Notes under the pieces: model-generated
The model's database searches: none
Told to the model about the DNA's origin: nothing
What the model saw: the letters and a program-made list of their open reading frames with translations, nothing else
Translations under genes and position numbers: made by a program
Assembly (NCBI RefSeq): GCF_004331155.1
Contig: NZ_SJNZ01000016.1
Location: forward strand, 1 to 64,000
Source of the DNA: Acinetobacter terrestris
GTDB taxonomy: Bacteria > Pseudomonadota > Gammaproteobacteria > Pseudomonadales > Moraxellaceae
Direction: 5' to 3'
Length of the DNA stretch: 64,000 nt
Shown: positions 27,455 to 36,556 of the stretch, one piece after another
Layout of the letters: the number at the start of each line of letters is the position of its first letter
How positions within the stretch are numbered: position 1 is the stretch's first letter

Positions 27455-28108
27455 ATGAATCAGAAAAGTTTAAATTGGGGAATAGGAATTACAGTCGTTT
27501 GGTTGGCTGTGATTGTTGCCTTTTGGATTTTTGGAGGGTTGGAATCACCATCATCGTTAAATGAATTGGGTGATTTTCTGGCAGGAATATTTGCACCTGT
27601 GGCTTTCTTTTGGTTGATCTTGGGTTATGTCCAACAAGGGAAGCAGAATAATTTAAATAGTGAAGCTATAAAATTTCAAATGGAAGCAATGAACAATGCT
27701 ATAAAACCTATATTACAAATTCTTCAAACTAAATACTTGTCGAAAAACGAATATACCAAAGAGCTTTCAACACCAAAGATAGAATTGATACCTGCTGCAC
27801 ATATCCATTTTGTATTAAAAAATATAGGGTGGAAAGCTGTAAATATAAGATTCGTGGATAAAGATGATCAGGCAGAGATATACAGATGCAATACTTCAAT
27901 TTTGGATACAGATAAAGAAATTGAGTTGAAATTTGAACTAAAGGAACACGAATTCAGAAGTCTTCAATATAGTGGAGATGTCTGTATACCTTTAAAATTA
28001 ATCTTTACGAATGTATATGGGGTTAAATATATTCATTATCATGATTTTAATCTTTCTAAACGTGCAATGGATAGTGTGAGTGTTGATGTCATGTCTTTTT
28101 TAAACTAA
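27455..28108 (+). CDS. Hypothetical membrane protein with two N-terminal transmembrane segments
   Basis: Residues 8-28 and 43-62 are membrane spans (WGIGITVVWLAVIVAFWIFG and DFLAGIFAPVAFFWLILGY), followed by QQGKQNNLNSEAI and a helical, then beta-rich, cytoplasmic domain of about 140 residues. The LGDFLAGIFAPVAFxWLxxGYxQQGxxxxxNxEA pattern recurs in many uncharacterised bacterial membrane proteins, often in variable regions. No ribosome binding site is visible and the start lies right after a terminator, so expression signals are unclear. The gene is AT-richer than its neighbour. Confidence 0.65.
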   Translation: MNQKSLNWGIGITVVWLAVIVAFWIFGGLESPSSLNELGDFLAGIFAPVAFFWLILGYVQQGKQNNLNSEAIKFQMEAMNNAIKPILQILQTKYLSKNEYTKELSTPKIELIPAAHIHFVLKNIGWKAVNIRFVDKDDQAEIYRCNTSILDTDKEIELKFELKEHEFRSLQYSGDVCIPLKLIFTNVYGVKYIHYHDFNLSKRAMDSVSVDVMSFLN

Positions 28109-28876
28109 AGCTCACTTATGCAGGCTTTATTTTTAGAACGAATAATTAACCCCCGACCACGTCCCCGATGCGCTTTAGTATTTGGACGTGTCGTGCCATT
28201 TACTTTTGATTGAGTTGGTTAGGTTTGGGTAAGCAATACATTTTTAATGTTAATCAATTTAACTCCTCCCATTTCTCACCTTACCGAGCTTTAAGGACAA
28301 CATTTATATCTTGAATTCTCCCACAATGTCCCGCTGGCGATTATCGCTCGAAAATCCTTAAAGTTTAGTAAAACTTAAGTGAGGAGTGTCTAGCTCCTAA
28401 TGATAACTTTTTCGACTTATTCGGACAAAATTTGTATCGTATTCCTTTATGAATGATTTATTTGCATGATACCCAACATGTTTTAAGTAATTGGGTTGTA
28501 AAACAGTAAATCGAACAGTTTAAATTTTAATCACCAAGACAAAGTGTAAAATAATTAAGTATTTGATAAGTATAATTTATATCTTGTTTTGGTTCTAAAT
28601 TGTCGAACATGCAATTAGGTGTGCAAATGTAGTCGCAAAGACTGGCTAAGGCTGCTCATATTCGAAAAAAGTCGAAATTTCAAGTAGAATAGAAACATTG
28701 GTGAACAACACCGATATATACGAATTTTCAGCCAAGAAGCAATATGAAAAGATATTGTTGTTTAGCTGAGGTGTAATGAGCACCGATACTTTCGATGTTT
28801 TATTTAAGCAAACCGGTTCGCAGAGCTGGGCCAAAAGCTCGGTTCTCAAAACTCAATCCAACGCAAGGGGCTATAT
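28109..28876. other. 770-bp region upstream of the monomeric IDH gene
   Basis: No intact gene. It contains a diverged copy of the rluE 3' end (28147-28200) and otherwise AT-rich sequence that must hold the promoter of the IDH gene. No intact ORF with a credible start is seen on either strand. Confidence 0.5.
28147..28200 (-). pseudogene. Duplicate fragment of the rluE 3' end
   Basis: Read on the minus strand this encodes NGTTRPNTKAHRGRGRG, against NGTTRPNTKAPRSRGRSNGR at the end of rluE (31260-31320). At DNA level 26 of 29 bases match between 28172-28200 and the corresponding part of rluE. The stop codon is lost and no upstream part of rluE is present. Both copies have the same orientation and flank the monomeric IDH gene as direct repeats. 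Confidence 0.7.
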
Positions 28877-31108
28877 ATGGCTGGTGGAAAGTCAACTATC
28901 ATTTACACTCTGACTGACGAGGCGCCATTGTTGGCGACTTATTCGCTGCTGCCGATCATTGAGACCTTTACTAAGCCGGCCGGCATCGAGATTGTCAAAA
29001 GTGACATCTCTGTAGCCGTTCGCGTGCTCGCAGAATTTTCAGACTGCCTAAATGAAGAGCAGAAAGTTCCCGATATCCTCGCGGAGCTAGGTCATCTTAC
29101 ACAAGATCCAGATACCAACATTATCAAACTTCCAAATATCAGTGCCTCTGTTGGTCAGCTAACAGCGTGTATTAAAGAACTTCAGTCGAAAGGCTATGCA
29201 ATCCCGGATTATCCGGAAAACCCAACCACTGAAGAAGAAAAGTCAATCAAGGTTCGTTATGGCAAGTGCTTAGGCTCTGCTGTAAACCCAGTATTACGTG
29301 AAGGTAACTCTGACCGTCGTGCGCCTGCTGCAGTGAAAAACTACGTTAAGAAGCACCCGCATTCAATGAGCGAGTGGAAACAGTGGTCACAAACTCACGT
29401 TTCGCACATGAATGAAGGTGACTTCTACCACGGCGAAAAGTCAATGACACTTGACCGCGCGCGTGACGTGAAGATGGAATTGATCACAAAAAGTGGCGAA
29501 ACCATTGTTCTTAAACCAAAAGTAGCATTGAAAGATGGCGAAATCATCGACTCAATGTTCATGAGCAAAAAAGCACTTTGCGACTTCTACGAGAAAGAAC
29601 TTGAAGACTGTCGTGAAGCAGGCATTTTGTTCTCTTTACACGTTAAAGCAACCATGATGAAAGTTTCACACCCGATCGTATTCGGTCACTGTGTGAAAAT
29701 TTATTATAAAGACGCATTTGAGAAGCATGGCAAGTTATTTGATGAGTTAGGTGTCAACATCAATAACGGTATGGCGAGTCTTTACGAGAAACTGGAAACT
29801 TTACCAACGTCTGTACGTGAAGAAATCATTGCTGATTTACATGCATGTCAAGAACACCGTCCAGCGCTTGCGATGGTTGATTCTGCAAAAGGCATCACTA
29901 ACTTCCATTCACCAAACGACGTGATTGTAGATGCTTCTATGCCTGCAATGATTCGTGGTGGCGGTAAAATGTGGGGTGCTGACGGCAAACCTTACGACTG
30001 TAAAGCTGTAATGCCTGAATCGACTTTCGCACGTATCTACCAAGAAATGATTAATTTCTGTAAGTGGAATGGCAACTTCGATCCAAAAACGATGGGTACT
30101 GTACCTAACGTTGGCTTGATGGCGCAAAAAGCGGAAGAATACGGTTCACACGATAAAACTTTCGAAATTCCTGAAGCGGGTATTGCCAACATCACTGATC
30201 TTGAAACGGGTGAAGTGTTGATGTCGCAAAACGTTGAGCAAGGTGATATCTGGCGTATGTGTCAGGTGAAAGACGCTCCAATCCGTGACTGGGTGAAACT
30301 TGCGGTAACTCGCGCGCGTAACTCTGGCATGCCTGCGATCTTCTGGCTTGACCCGTACCGTCCACACGAAAACGAATTGATCAAGAAAGTTGAAAAATAC
30401 TTGAAAGATCACGACACGACTGGTCTTGATATCCAGATCATGTCACAAGTCCGTGCAATGCGTTACACACTTGAACGTGTTGCTCGTGGCCTAGATACCA
30501 TCTCTGTAACAGGTAACATCCTACGTGACTACCTGACTGACTTGTTCCCAATCATGGAATTGGGTACTTCAGCGAAAATGCTTTCGATCGTGCCGTTAAT
30601 GGCGGGTGGTGGCATGTACGAAACAGGTGCAGGCGGTTCTGCTCCTAAACACGTACAGCAGTTGGTTGAAGAAAACCACTTACGTTGGGATTCACTGGGT
30701 GAGTTCATGGCGCTTGCTATTTCTCTAGAAGAAATGGGCATCAAAGAAGACAATGCTGCTGCGAAGTTATTGGCTAAGACATTAGACCAAGCGACTGGCA
30801 AATTGCTCGACAATGACAAGTCACCATCACGTCGTACTGGCGAGATTGATAACCGTGGCAGCCACTTCTACTTAGCGAAATACTGGGCTGAAGCATTGGC
30901 TCAGCAAGACGAAAATGCTGAGCTTAAAGCGAAGTTCGCTCCGCTTGCTAAAGCATTGGCTGAAAACGAAGACAAGATCGTTGCTGAACTTGCTTCCGTT
31001 CAAGGTAAAGCTGCTGATATCGGTGGTTATTACGCCCTTGATCAAGAGAAAGTAAATGCTGTGATGCGTCCAAGTGCGACGTTGAATACAGTGCTTGCTG
31101 CTGTTTAA
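28877..31108 (+). CDS. idh: NADP-dependent isocitrate dehydrogenase, monomeric type
   Basis: A 743-residue IDH of the monomeric (IDH-II) class that oxidatively decarboxylates isocitrate to 2-oxoglutarate with NADP. The N-terminus [22 protein letters not shown], and [37 protein letters not shown] and [28 protein letters not shown] (in parts) are diagnostic. AAGGGG lies about 8 bases before the ATG. It is not related in fold arrangement to the dimeric IDH at 34.2 kb; in cold-adapted bacteria one isozyme is induced at low temperature and the other is housekeeping. Confidence 0.96.
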   Translation: MAGGKSTIIYTLTDEAPLLATYSLLPIIETFTKPAGIEIVKSDISVAVRVLAEFSDCLNEEQKVPDILAELGHLTQDPDTNIIKLPNISASVGQLTACIKELQSKGYAIPDYPENPTTEEEKSIKVRYGKCLGSAVNPVLREGNSDRRAPAAVKNYVKKHPHSMSEWKQWSQTHVSHMNEGDFYHGEKSMTLDRARDVKMELITKSGETIVLKPKVALKDGEIIDSMFMSKKALCDFYEKELEDCREAGILFSLHVKATMMKVSHPIVFGHCVKIYYKDAFEKHGKLFDELGVNINNGMASLYEKLETLPTSVREEIIADLHACQEHRPALAMVDSAKGITNFHSPNDVIVDASMPAMIRGGGKMWGADGKPYDCKAVMPESTFARIYQEMINFCKWNGNFDPKTMGTVPNVGLMAQKAEEYGSHDKTFEIPEAGIANITDLETGEVLMSQNVEQGDIWRMCQVKDAPIRDWVKLAVTRARNSGMPAIFWLDPYRPHENELIKKVEKYLKDHDTTGLDIQIMSQVRAMRYTLERVARGLDTISVTGNILRDYLTDLFPIMELGTSAKMLSIVPLMAGGGMYETGAGGSAPKHVQQLVEENHLRWDSLGEFMALAISLEEMGIKEDNAAAKLLAKTLDQATGKLLDNDKSPSRRTGEIDNRGSHFYLAKYWAEALAQQDENAELKAKFAPLAKALAENEDKIVAELASVQGKAADIGGYYALDQEKVNAVMRPSATLNTVLAAV

Positions 31109-31152
31109 GCTTAATTTAATGCAAAGCCGGCGACTTAGCCGGTAATGCAAAG

Positions 31153-31184
31153 AAAAGCCGGTGCATATGCACCGGCTTTTTTTC
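31153..31184 (+). terminator. Terminator of monomeric IDH gene
   Basis: A perfect palindromic stem, AAAAGCCGGTGCAT with ATGCACCGGCTTTT, followed by further T. Confidence 0.9.
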
Positions 31185-31259
31185 GTCCCTAACGTCTAGG
31201 ACACGAACATTCCTTTTAATAAGCAAACCTTTAAATCAGGAACTTATTTAAACTAAATC

Positions 31260-32084
31260 TTAACGACCGTTACTACGTCCACGACTACGCGGTGCTTTAG
31301 TATTCGGGCGTGTCGTACCATTGGTTTTACGACGTGGCTTATCCGCATCATCCATTTGCCAAATACGCGTTGTACCACCGCTAGCTCTTTTCTTGCCTTT
31401 GAATGGCGCTTCGCCTTTTTCTTCACGTGCTTTATCTTTAGCCACAGAAAAATGCTGTTTCTTGGTCGGAGTCTTTTTCGCAAAAGAACGACCTTCATAC
31501 GGCTTCTCTGCAGGAACGTCTTTAAAGTCTGGGTAAAGTAAAGGTTCGATCTCGACTTGCTCACCAGGCTGTAAGCCAAGTTTTACAATACTAATGGTAC
31601 CAATTTGAGTACGAATCAAACGTAAGGTTGGAAAACCGACTGCAGAAGTCATACGGCGAACCTGACGGTTACGACCTTCACAAATTTGAATTTCTACCCA
31701 TGAAGTTGGAACACTAGCACGGAAACGTACAGGTGGGGTACGTTCCCATAACCAATCTGGCTCATCAATTTTTTTTGCTTGAGCCGGCAGGGTGATGCCA
31801 TCTTTAAGCTCAACGCCTTTACGAAGTTGCTCTAAAGCTTCTTCGGTAATGTCACCATCGACCTGTACCACATAAGTTTTAAACTTTTTGCTGGCAGGGT
31901 TGGTAATGAACTGGTTCAAACCACCATGATCGGTTAAAAACATCAAGCCTTCTGAGTCTAGATCAAGACGACCTGCGATACGAAGATCAGGGTCTTGAGT
32001 AAAATCAGCCATGGTTTGATGTTTCTCATCGGCACGGAACTGGGAGAGAACGTCATAAGGTTTATTAAGAATAACTATTTTCAC
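31260..32084 (-). CDS. rluE: 23S rRNA pseudouridine synthase, RluE type
   Basis: A RsuA/RluB/E/F-family pseudouridine synthase lacking an S4 domain; RluE modifies U2457 of 23S rRNA. Motifs: ILNKPYDVLSQF at the start, catalytic Asp in AGRLDLDSEGLMFLTDHG, and EIQICEGRNRQVRRMTSAVGFPTLRL (in parts). Beyond residue 190 a basic, low-complexity tail of about 85 residues (Lys/Arg/Gly-rich, ending RSRGRSNGR) likely contacts RNA. The 3' end of this gene is partly duplicated at 28.15 kb. The start ATG at 32084 directly gives the family N-terminus. Confidence 0.9.
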   Translation of the reverse strand: MKIVILNKPYDVLSQFRADEKHQTMADFTQDPDLRIAGRLDLDSEGLMFLTDHGGLNQFITNPASKKFKTYVVQVDGDITEEALEQLRKGVELKDGITLPAQAKKIDEPDWLWERTPPVRFRASVPTSWVEIQICEGRNRQVRRMTSAVGFPTLRLIRTQIGTISIVKLGLQPGEQVEIEPLLYPDFKDVPAEKPYEGRSFAKKTPTKKQHFSVAKDKAREEKGEAPFKGKKRASGGTTRIWQMDDADKPRRKTNGTTRPNTKAPRSRGRSNGR

Positions 32085-32177
32085 TGTAACCTACTAAAAA
32101 GACTAAATATATTCTGTTGTGGTTTTCAAGTTACCCGTTTAGTTACCCGCTTTGGGAGGTGTGGGGTAAAAAGTGGT

Positions 32178-32203
32178 AAAGAAAAGCCCACTATGTGTGG
32201 GCT
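32178..32203 (-). terminator. Terminator of a lost or decayed minus-strand gene
   Basis: GCCCAC pairs with GTGGGC and, on the minus strand, is followed by TTTTCTTT. It lies directly after the stop codon of the decayed ORF at 32205-32393. Confidence 0.6.
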
Positions 32204-32204
32204 A

Positions 32205-32393
32205 TCATATCAGATTATGTTTTGTGTTCTTCAACTTTATTCTTGACCTCTGATGAATACTGGAGACCATTTTTTCCGAAAGTTGAATAGCCTGCTTAGT
32301 ATTTCCAGAGATCCTTATGCTATAGAATTTTTCTTTTACCATTGCTAGTCACTGCATAAACGCTTTCGCTAGAATTTTATGATCAATTCCCAC
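32205..32393 (-). pseudogene. Short decayed ORF with an internal stop
   Basis: After an AAAGGAG site, GTG at 32393 opens MGIDHKILAKAFMQ, then an in-frame TGA, then LAMVKEKFYSIRISGNTKQA ... HNLI and a stop at 32205-32207. The restored product would be about 62 residues. I do not recognise it; the small size and location between core genes suggest a phage or island remnant. A shorter ORF could restart at MVKEKFYS. Confidence 0.4.
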
Positions 32394-32639
32394 TTAGGAA
32401 ATCTCCTTTAAATTTTGGCAATCAGATGCGACTTCACTCCCGGCACAGGTTGCTCATTGTGGCTTCTGAAATCCAAAAGACTGCGATAAATAACATTCGT
32501 GCATTCAAGAATGAAGCTTTAATTTTGTATATAGTGATTTACATATCGTACAAAAAATAATCAAAAGTGGTTTGGAAAGCTACAAATTTGAATGATAGTT
32601 TAATATTCATATATTTATTTTAATAATGTGAGGTGAGTA

Positions 32640-32780
32640 ATGAAAATGTTGGCCTTATTGAGTGCAGGTATAGTAGCGAGCTATTGTTATAAAACCGTGA
32701 AGACTCACCAGCAGAATTCGTTAAAATCTAATTTTGATGAAATTATAAAACAATCTTTACTCAGAGATTTCATGGCTTAA
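32640..32780 (+). CDS. Very small membrane-anchored protein, 46 aa
   Basis: ATG 32640 is preceded by GTGAGGTGAG, a good ribosome binding site 4-5 bases away. The product starts MKMLALLSAGIVASYCYKTV, a short hydrophobic helix, followed by a polar helix and ends LRDFMA. It would be a single-pass small membrane protein or have an uncleaved signal. No homology is recognised; a chance ORF is possible. Confidence 0.45.
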   Translation: MKMLALLSAGIVASYCYKTVKTHQQNSLKSNFDEIIKQSLLRDFMA

Positions 32781-33016
32781 GCAAAATTAAATTTAATCGA
32801 ACTGTTATATAAATTATTTAATTAAGGAACTTGCTTATTAATTTGCAATAGATCTTGTTAAGTGTTTAAAATTTGGACAAGTTGTTAAAAAATATAACTT
32901 AATTGGAACATTTGGAAACAGAGCAGTTGTATAAAACCTACTTATTTAAGAGGTTCTCAATGATATCTTTCTTTTATTCCAATAACTTGAAAACAAAAAT
33001 TAGAAAATTGTGAATT

Positions 33017-33057
33017 AAAAAGCCTACTTAAGTTGAGAGAGTTAAGTAGGCTTTTTA
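33017..33057. terminator. Strong bidirectional terminator
   Basis: AAAAAGCCTACTTAA pairs with TTAAGTAGGCTTTTT across a ten-base loop. It ends both the short plus-strand ORF region before it and the minus-strand fragment after it. Confidence 0.85.
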
Positions 33058-33063
33058 TTAATT

Positions 33064-33216
33064 TTAAAATTGAATTTTAATATAATATTTTCCACCTAAA
33101 TCTATCCAACTTCCTAGATGTTTTTTACTTAAATTTTTAGAACCTAAGTCACCTGTAGTGGGTACATCTAAATAAATACCAGTATCTGGACTGTTTTTAC
33201 TGCTTGCCAATTTATT
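33064..33216 (-). pseudogene. C-terminal fragment of an unidentified gene
   Basis: On the minus strand, 50 codons follow a TAG (33217-33219) without a start: KLASSKNSPDTGIYLDVPTT ... HLGSWIDLGGKYYIKIQF, then TAA and a strong terminator. The protein-like composition and the terminator indicate the real 3' end of a gene whose 5' part is missing. I do not recognise the family. Confidence 0.4.
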
Positions 33217-33316
33217 CTAAAGTGCGAGTTACATAAATGATCATTCTTAACTATTGAATAACGCGGTCAAGTGTTTAACCATAATACTTTCTTGGTTAAA
33301 TAAGTGATGGATCGCG

Positions 33317-33517
33317 ATGATAGATGATGAAAAGCCCTTGGATTTCGATGATGATGAAGAGCCTCTAGATCTTGAGGATGAAGAATTTATCGATGATAAG
33401 AAAGAGGATGAGATGTACAACACGATTACCAAAGACGGTTCAAGTGTTGATCCTGCTGATGATGAGGGACATCCTAATCGCCCTGAAGAGGGCGAACTCA
33501 TCGAAGATGAAGAGTAA
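33317..33517 (+). CDS. Very acidic small protein, 66 aa
   Basis: About half the residues are Asp or Glu: MIDDEKPLDFDDDEEPLDLE at the start and EEGELIEDEE at the end, with a middle VDPADDEGHPNRPEEG. The ATG has GGA 7 bases upstream and a terminator follows, so it is likely expressed. The predicted pI is extremely low and the chain is probably disordered. No function is known to me; DNA mimicry, metal binding or partner binding would be speculation. Confidence 0.7.
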   Translation: MIDDEKPLDFDDDEEPLDLEDEEFIDDKKEDEMYNTITKDGSSVDPADDEGHPNRPEEGELIEDEE

Positions 33518-34215
33518 ATCAATGGTGTAGAACATAAGCCCAATTCAATATTGGGCTTTTTATTGTCTGTGAAATGGAGGTAATAAAAATCTTATATAGC
33601 AGCAGTTTTAGGCTTACCACCGTAGAGATTAACAACAAAAAATGCCCATATAAATGCGTTGTACCGTATAAGGCTTATAGCATTGAAATTCCTGTATCTT
33701 CGGATAATAGTATTGAGGTGATAATAGTATTGAGGTTTTGGATTGCTTCAGTATTAACCTGACTGGACTGTGGTAGAAAATGATCCAGCAATTTTGACTG
33801 ATGGCGGCTAGATTTATATCAACATCGCTAAAATCTACCTTGCTTTATCTACATTATTTTGAAGATCGCCGTTTTACATCCAATGCGAATAGATTGAAAA
33901 AGATTAGAAATGATTAGAATTATGGTCATATACAGTTATAGTTTATGTTGAGTAGATAAAGGTAGATTGCTAAAGAATTAAAACTTAAGAATAATTAAAA
34001 ATGATGATTTTTATAGAAAAGGATGACTTTGAGAATGATCAATACTGGAGCGTTAAGTTTCATTTTGTGCAGAAATGGCATTATTTTCCCTATAAATCTC
34101 GGAACCATGTAAATTCGATTAAAGTAATCTGTGTGAAGATAAGTTGAAAGTATTGCATATTGGCAATTATTTTATAGATTCGCCAGAGAGAATAACAATA
34201 GGGAGAACAAGTACA
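33518..34215. other. 700-bp AT-rich region upstream of icd
   Basis: Beyond the terminator at 33537-33562 no gene is well supported. An ATG frame at 34001-34147 (48 residues, containing DDFENDQYWSVKFHFVQ) is protein-like but lacks a ribosome binding site. The icd promoter must be within the last 200 bp. Confidence 0.45.
33537..33562 (+). terminator. Terminator of the acidic small protein gene
   Basis: AGCCCAAT pairs with ATTGGGCT and is followed by a T-run, 20 bp after the stop codon. Confidence 0.8.
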
Positions 34216-35469
34216 ATGGGTTATCAGAAGATCATAGTACCTGTGGATGGTAGCAAAATTACCGTAAAGGCAGACTTGTCACTGAACGTTCCTAACAATC
34301 CCATCATTCCCTTCATTGAAGGCGATGGTATTGGTGTGGATATTACACCGGCAATGAAAGCAGTGGTTGATGCTGCAGTTCTAAAAGCTTACGGTGGCAA
34401 ACGCTCAATCGAATGGATGGAAGTTTATTGCGGCGAAAAAGCGGAAAAAATCTATGGTACTTACATGCCGGAAGAAACATTTGAAGCACTGCGTGAATTT
34501 GTTGTTTCTATTAAAGGTCCATTAACAACACCAGTTGGCGGTGGAATCCGTTCTCTCAATGTCGCTTTACGTCAAGAATTGGACCTGTATGTCTGTGTTC
34601 GTCCAGTGCGCTGGTTCGAAGGTGTGCCTTCTCCAGTTCAACATCCTGAACTGACTGATATGGTGATCTTCCGTGAAAACTCTGAAGATATCTATGCCGG
34701 AATCGAGTGGAAAGCGGATTCACCCGAAGCTAAAAAAGTCATCAAATTTCTAAAAGAAGAAATGGGTGTGACTAAAATCCGTTTCGAAGAAAACTGCGGG
34801 ATTGGGATTAAGCCGGTATCGAAAGAAGGCACGCAACGTCTGGTTCGTAAGGCAATTCAATTCGCGATTGACAACCACAAGCCTAGCGTGACTCTCGTGC
34901 ACAAAGGCAACATCATGAAGTATACCGAAGGTGCGTTCAAGGAATGGGGCTATGAAGTCGCGCTTGAACGTTTTGGTGGTGAGCTGCTTGATGGTGGCCC
35001 ATGGGTACGCATCAAGAATCCTAAAAATGGCAAAGACATTATCATTAAAGATGTGATTGCTGATGCGTTCTTGCAACAAATCCTGATGCGTCCTTCCGAA
35101 TATTCAGTCATCGCGACGCTGAACCTGAACGGTGACTACATTTCTGATGCACTTGCAGCTGAAGTGGGTGGTATTGGGATTGCTCCGGGTGCAAACATCG
35201 GTGGTGCAATCCAGATGTACGAAGCCACTCACGGAACTGCACCTAAATATGCAGGCCAAGACAAAGTAAACCCGGGTTCAATTATCCTGTCTGCTGAAAT
35301 GATGCTTCGTGACATGGGCTGGACTGAAGCGGCCGACTTGATTATCAAAGGGGTGTCTGGTGCGATTGCGGCAAAAACGGTTACCTATGACTTCGAGCGT
35401 TTAATGCCTGACGCAACTTTGTTACGTTGTTCGGAATTTGGTCAAGCAGTTATTGAAAATATGGAATAA
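34216..35469 (+). CDS. icd: NADP-dependent isocitrate dehydrogenase, homodimeric type
   Basis: A 417-residue IDH of the E. coli Icd class. Motifs: [40 protein letters not shown] whose Ser is the residue phosphorylated by AceK in E. coli, [35 protein letters not shown]. The start [12 protein letters not shown] at 34216 has AGGGAG about 9 bases upstream; the frame continues to 34144 without a better start. It encodes the same reaction as the monomeric enzyme 3 kb upstream. Confidence 0.96.
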   Translation: MGYQKIIVPVDGSKITVKADLSLNVPNNPIIPFIEGDGIGVDITPAMKAVVDAAVLKAYGGKRSIEWMEVYCGEKAEKIYGTYMPEETFEALREFVVSIKGPLTTPVGGGIRSLNVALRQELDLYVCVRPVRWFEGVPSPVQHPELTDMVIFRENSEDIYAGIEWKADSPEAKKVIKFLKEEMGVTKIRFEENCGIGIKPVSKEGTQRLVRKAIQFAIDNHKPSVTLVHKGNIMKYTEGAFKEWGYEVALERFGGELLDGGPWVRIKNPKNGKDIIIKDVIADAFLQQILMRPSEYSVIATLNLNGDYISDALAAEVGGIGIAPGANIGGAIQMYEATHGTAPKYAGQDKVNPGSIILSAEMMLRDMGWTEAADLIIKGVSGAIAAKTVTYDFERLMPDATLLRCSEFGQAVIENME

Positions 35470-35516
35470 GTCTGGAACTTAAACCTTGTATTAGAAAATC
35501 CTGTCACTCGTTTCGT

Positions 35517-35553
35517 AATGCCAGTCAGTTAAGAAGTTGGCTGGCATTTTCTA
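35517..35553 (+). terminator. Terminator of icd
   Basis: AATGCCAG pairs with CTGGCATT across a longer loop and is followed by TTTCTATTTT. Confidence 0.65.
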
Positions 35554-35694
35554 TTTTGAAGTCATCATGTTTTTGATACGCGGAACATCATTCGCAACTA
35601 TTTGAGGCATGAGGTGCATTGCACCGCAAGATTAAAAGTTACTGTTTCTGCGCTGAATTTCCTACTCGGTGGTAGTGGACGAGTTTTGCGATGA

Positions 35695-35725
35695 AAAGAC
35701 TTTAAATAAATTATTTAAAGTCTTT
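35695..35725. repeat. 15-bp perfect inverted repeat with a 1-base loop
   Basis: AAAGACTTTAAATAA (35695-35709) and TTATTTAAAGTCTTT (35711-35725) are exact reverse complements. Such a DNA palindrome could form a cruciform or mark a repeat element; a GC palindrome lies 17 bp further. Confidence 0.85.
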
Positions 35726-35981
35726 GTAAGATGCTTTTCTTGCGAAGCTTCGCTTCTCATTTGGCCAAACAAAGAACTGTCGAACTCAAAATATTTGATT
35801 TTTAAAAAATAAGACTCTGCTGTGAATAATCCAAAAGCTAAGAAGTTTATGGTCAACCCCCTTAACTGATCAGCATTAGCCACTCTTTGCAGGTTTTTTA
35901 TATTTACAGAAATCATATTTCATTCAATAGAACTAAAAATTTAAGATGAAATGGATTAAATTATTTTAATTTTTGAAATTA

Positions 35982-36545
35982 ATGCATCAGCATCAAAAAA
36001 TGTTCACAAAGATTTTCTGCTTCAGTTTAATGATTGCATTTATGCTGCTTTCAGGTTGTCAGCCGCCGCCATCTGGTGAAGCAGTAGGCATGCGTTATCC
36101 CATTTTATATATGCAATTACAAAAAATGGAGTTACCTGCACAACTTGCAATGCCGGTTGAAAATATTAAACCTCGCCAGATTAATGACACCTGGGGGGCC
36201 GCGCGTAGCGAAGGGCGTCAGCATGAAGGGATTGATATTTTTGCCAAGCGAGGAACACCGGTACTCAGTGCCACACAAGGAATTGTCTCTCGGGTTGGCA
36301 CGAATAATTTAGGCGGGAAAGTTGTTTGGGTGACAGGCCCAAATTTAAGCCGGCATTATTATGCACATTTAGATGATTATGCTGAGCAGATTCAAGAAGG
36401 CGACTGGATTGAAGTCGGTGAGGTCATTGGTTATGTGGGAAATACCGGCAATGCTAAAAATACCCCGCCACATTTGCACTATGGCATCTATTTAAATGGG
36501 CAAGGGGCAATCAATCCTTATCCATATTTAGTGCCATCTTCTTGA
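35982..36545 (+). CDS. M23 (LytM-like) peptidase lipoprotein
   Basis: A 187-residue exported protein with a lipoprotein signal peptide ending LLSGC. The C-terminal M23 domain has the zinc-site motifs HEGIDIFAKRGTPV (His, Asp) and PHLHYGIYL (HxH), plus GNTGNAKNTPPH. As all ligands are present it may be an active endopeptidase that cuts peptide cross-links in peptidoglycan, rather than an NlpD/EnvC-type activator. It is short, with no LysM or coiled coil. The start could also be ATG 36000; no ribosome binding site is visible for either. Confidence 0.85.
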   Translation: MHQHQKMFTKIFCFSLMIAFMLLSGCQPPPSGEAVGMRYPILYMQLQKMELPAQLAMPVENIKPRQINDTWGAARSEGRQHEGIDIFAKRGTPVLSATQGIVSRVGTNNLGGKVVWVTGPNLSRHYYAHLDDYAEQIQEGDWIEVGEVIGYVGNTGNAKNTPPHLHYGIYLNGQGAINPYPYLVPSS

Positions 36546-36556
36546 AAAGTGATCGC

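Larger units (their letters stand above)
35470..35981. other. 500-bp region after icd with repeat-like structures
   Basis: No supported gene. It has the icd terminator at 35517-35553, a nearly perfect AT-rich inverted repeat at 35695-35725 and a 12-bp palindrome GCGAAGCTTCGC at 35742-35753. An 84-codon frame on the minus strand (35662-35916) runs through these repeats and has no ribosome binding site. Confidence 0.5.

Noticed and set aside
33574..33762. 62-codon plus-strand frame after the acidic protein
   Set aside because: No ribosome binding site, begins within 15 bp of a terminator, and has an AT-driven composition.
34001..34147. 48-residue plus-strand frame upstream of icd
   Set aside because: Protein-like composition but no ribosome binding site; kept only as a note in the intergenic entry.
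35662..35916. 84-codon minus-strand frame after icd
   Set aside because: No ribosome binding site and it runs through the inverted repeats; more likely a non-coding repeat element.
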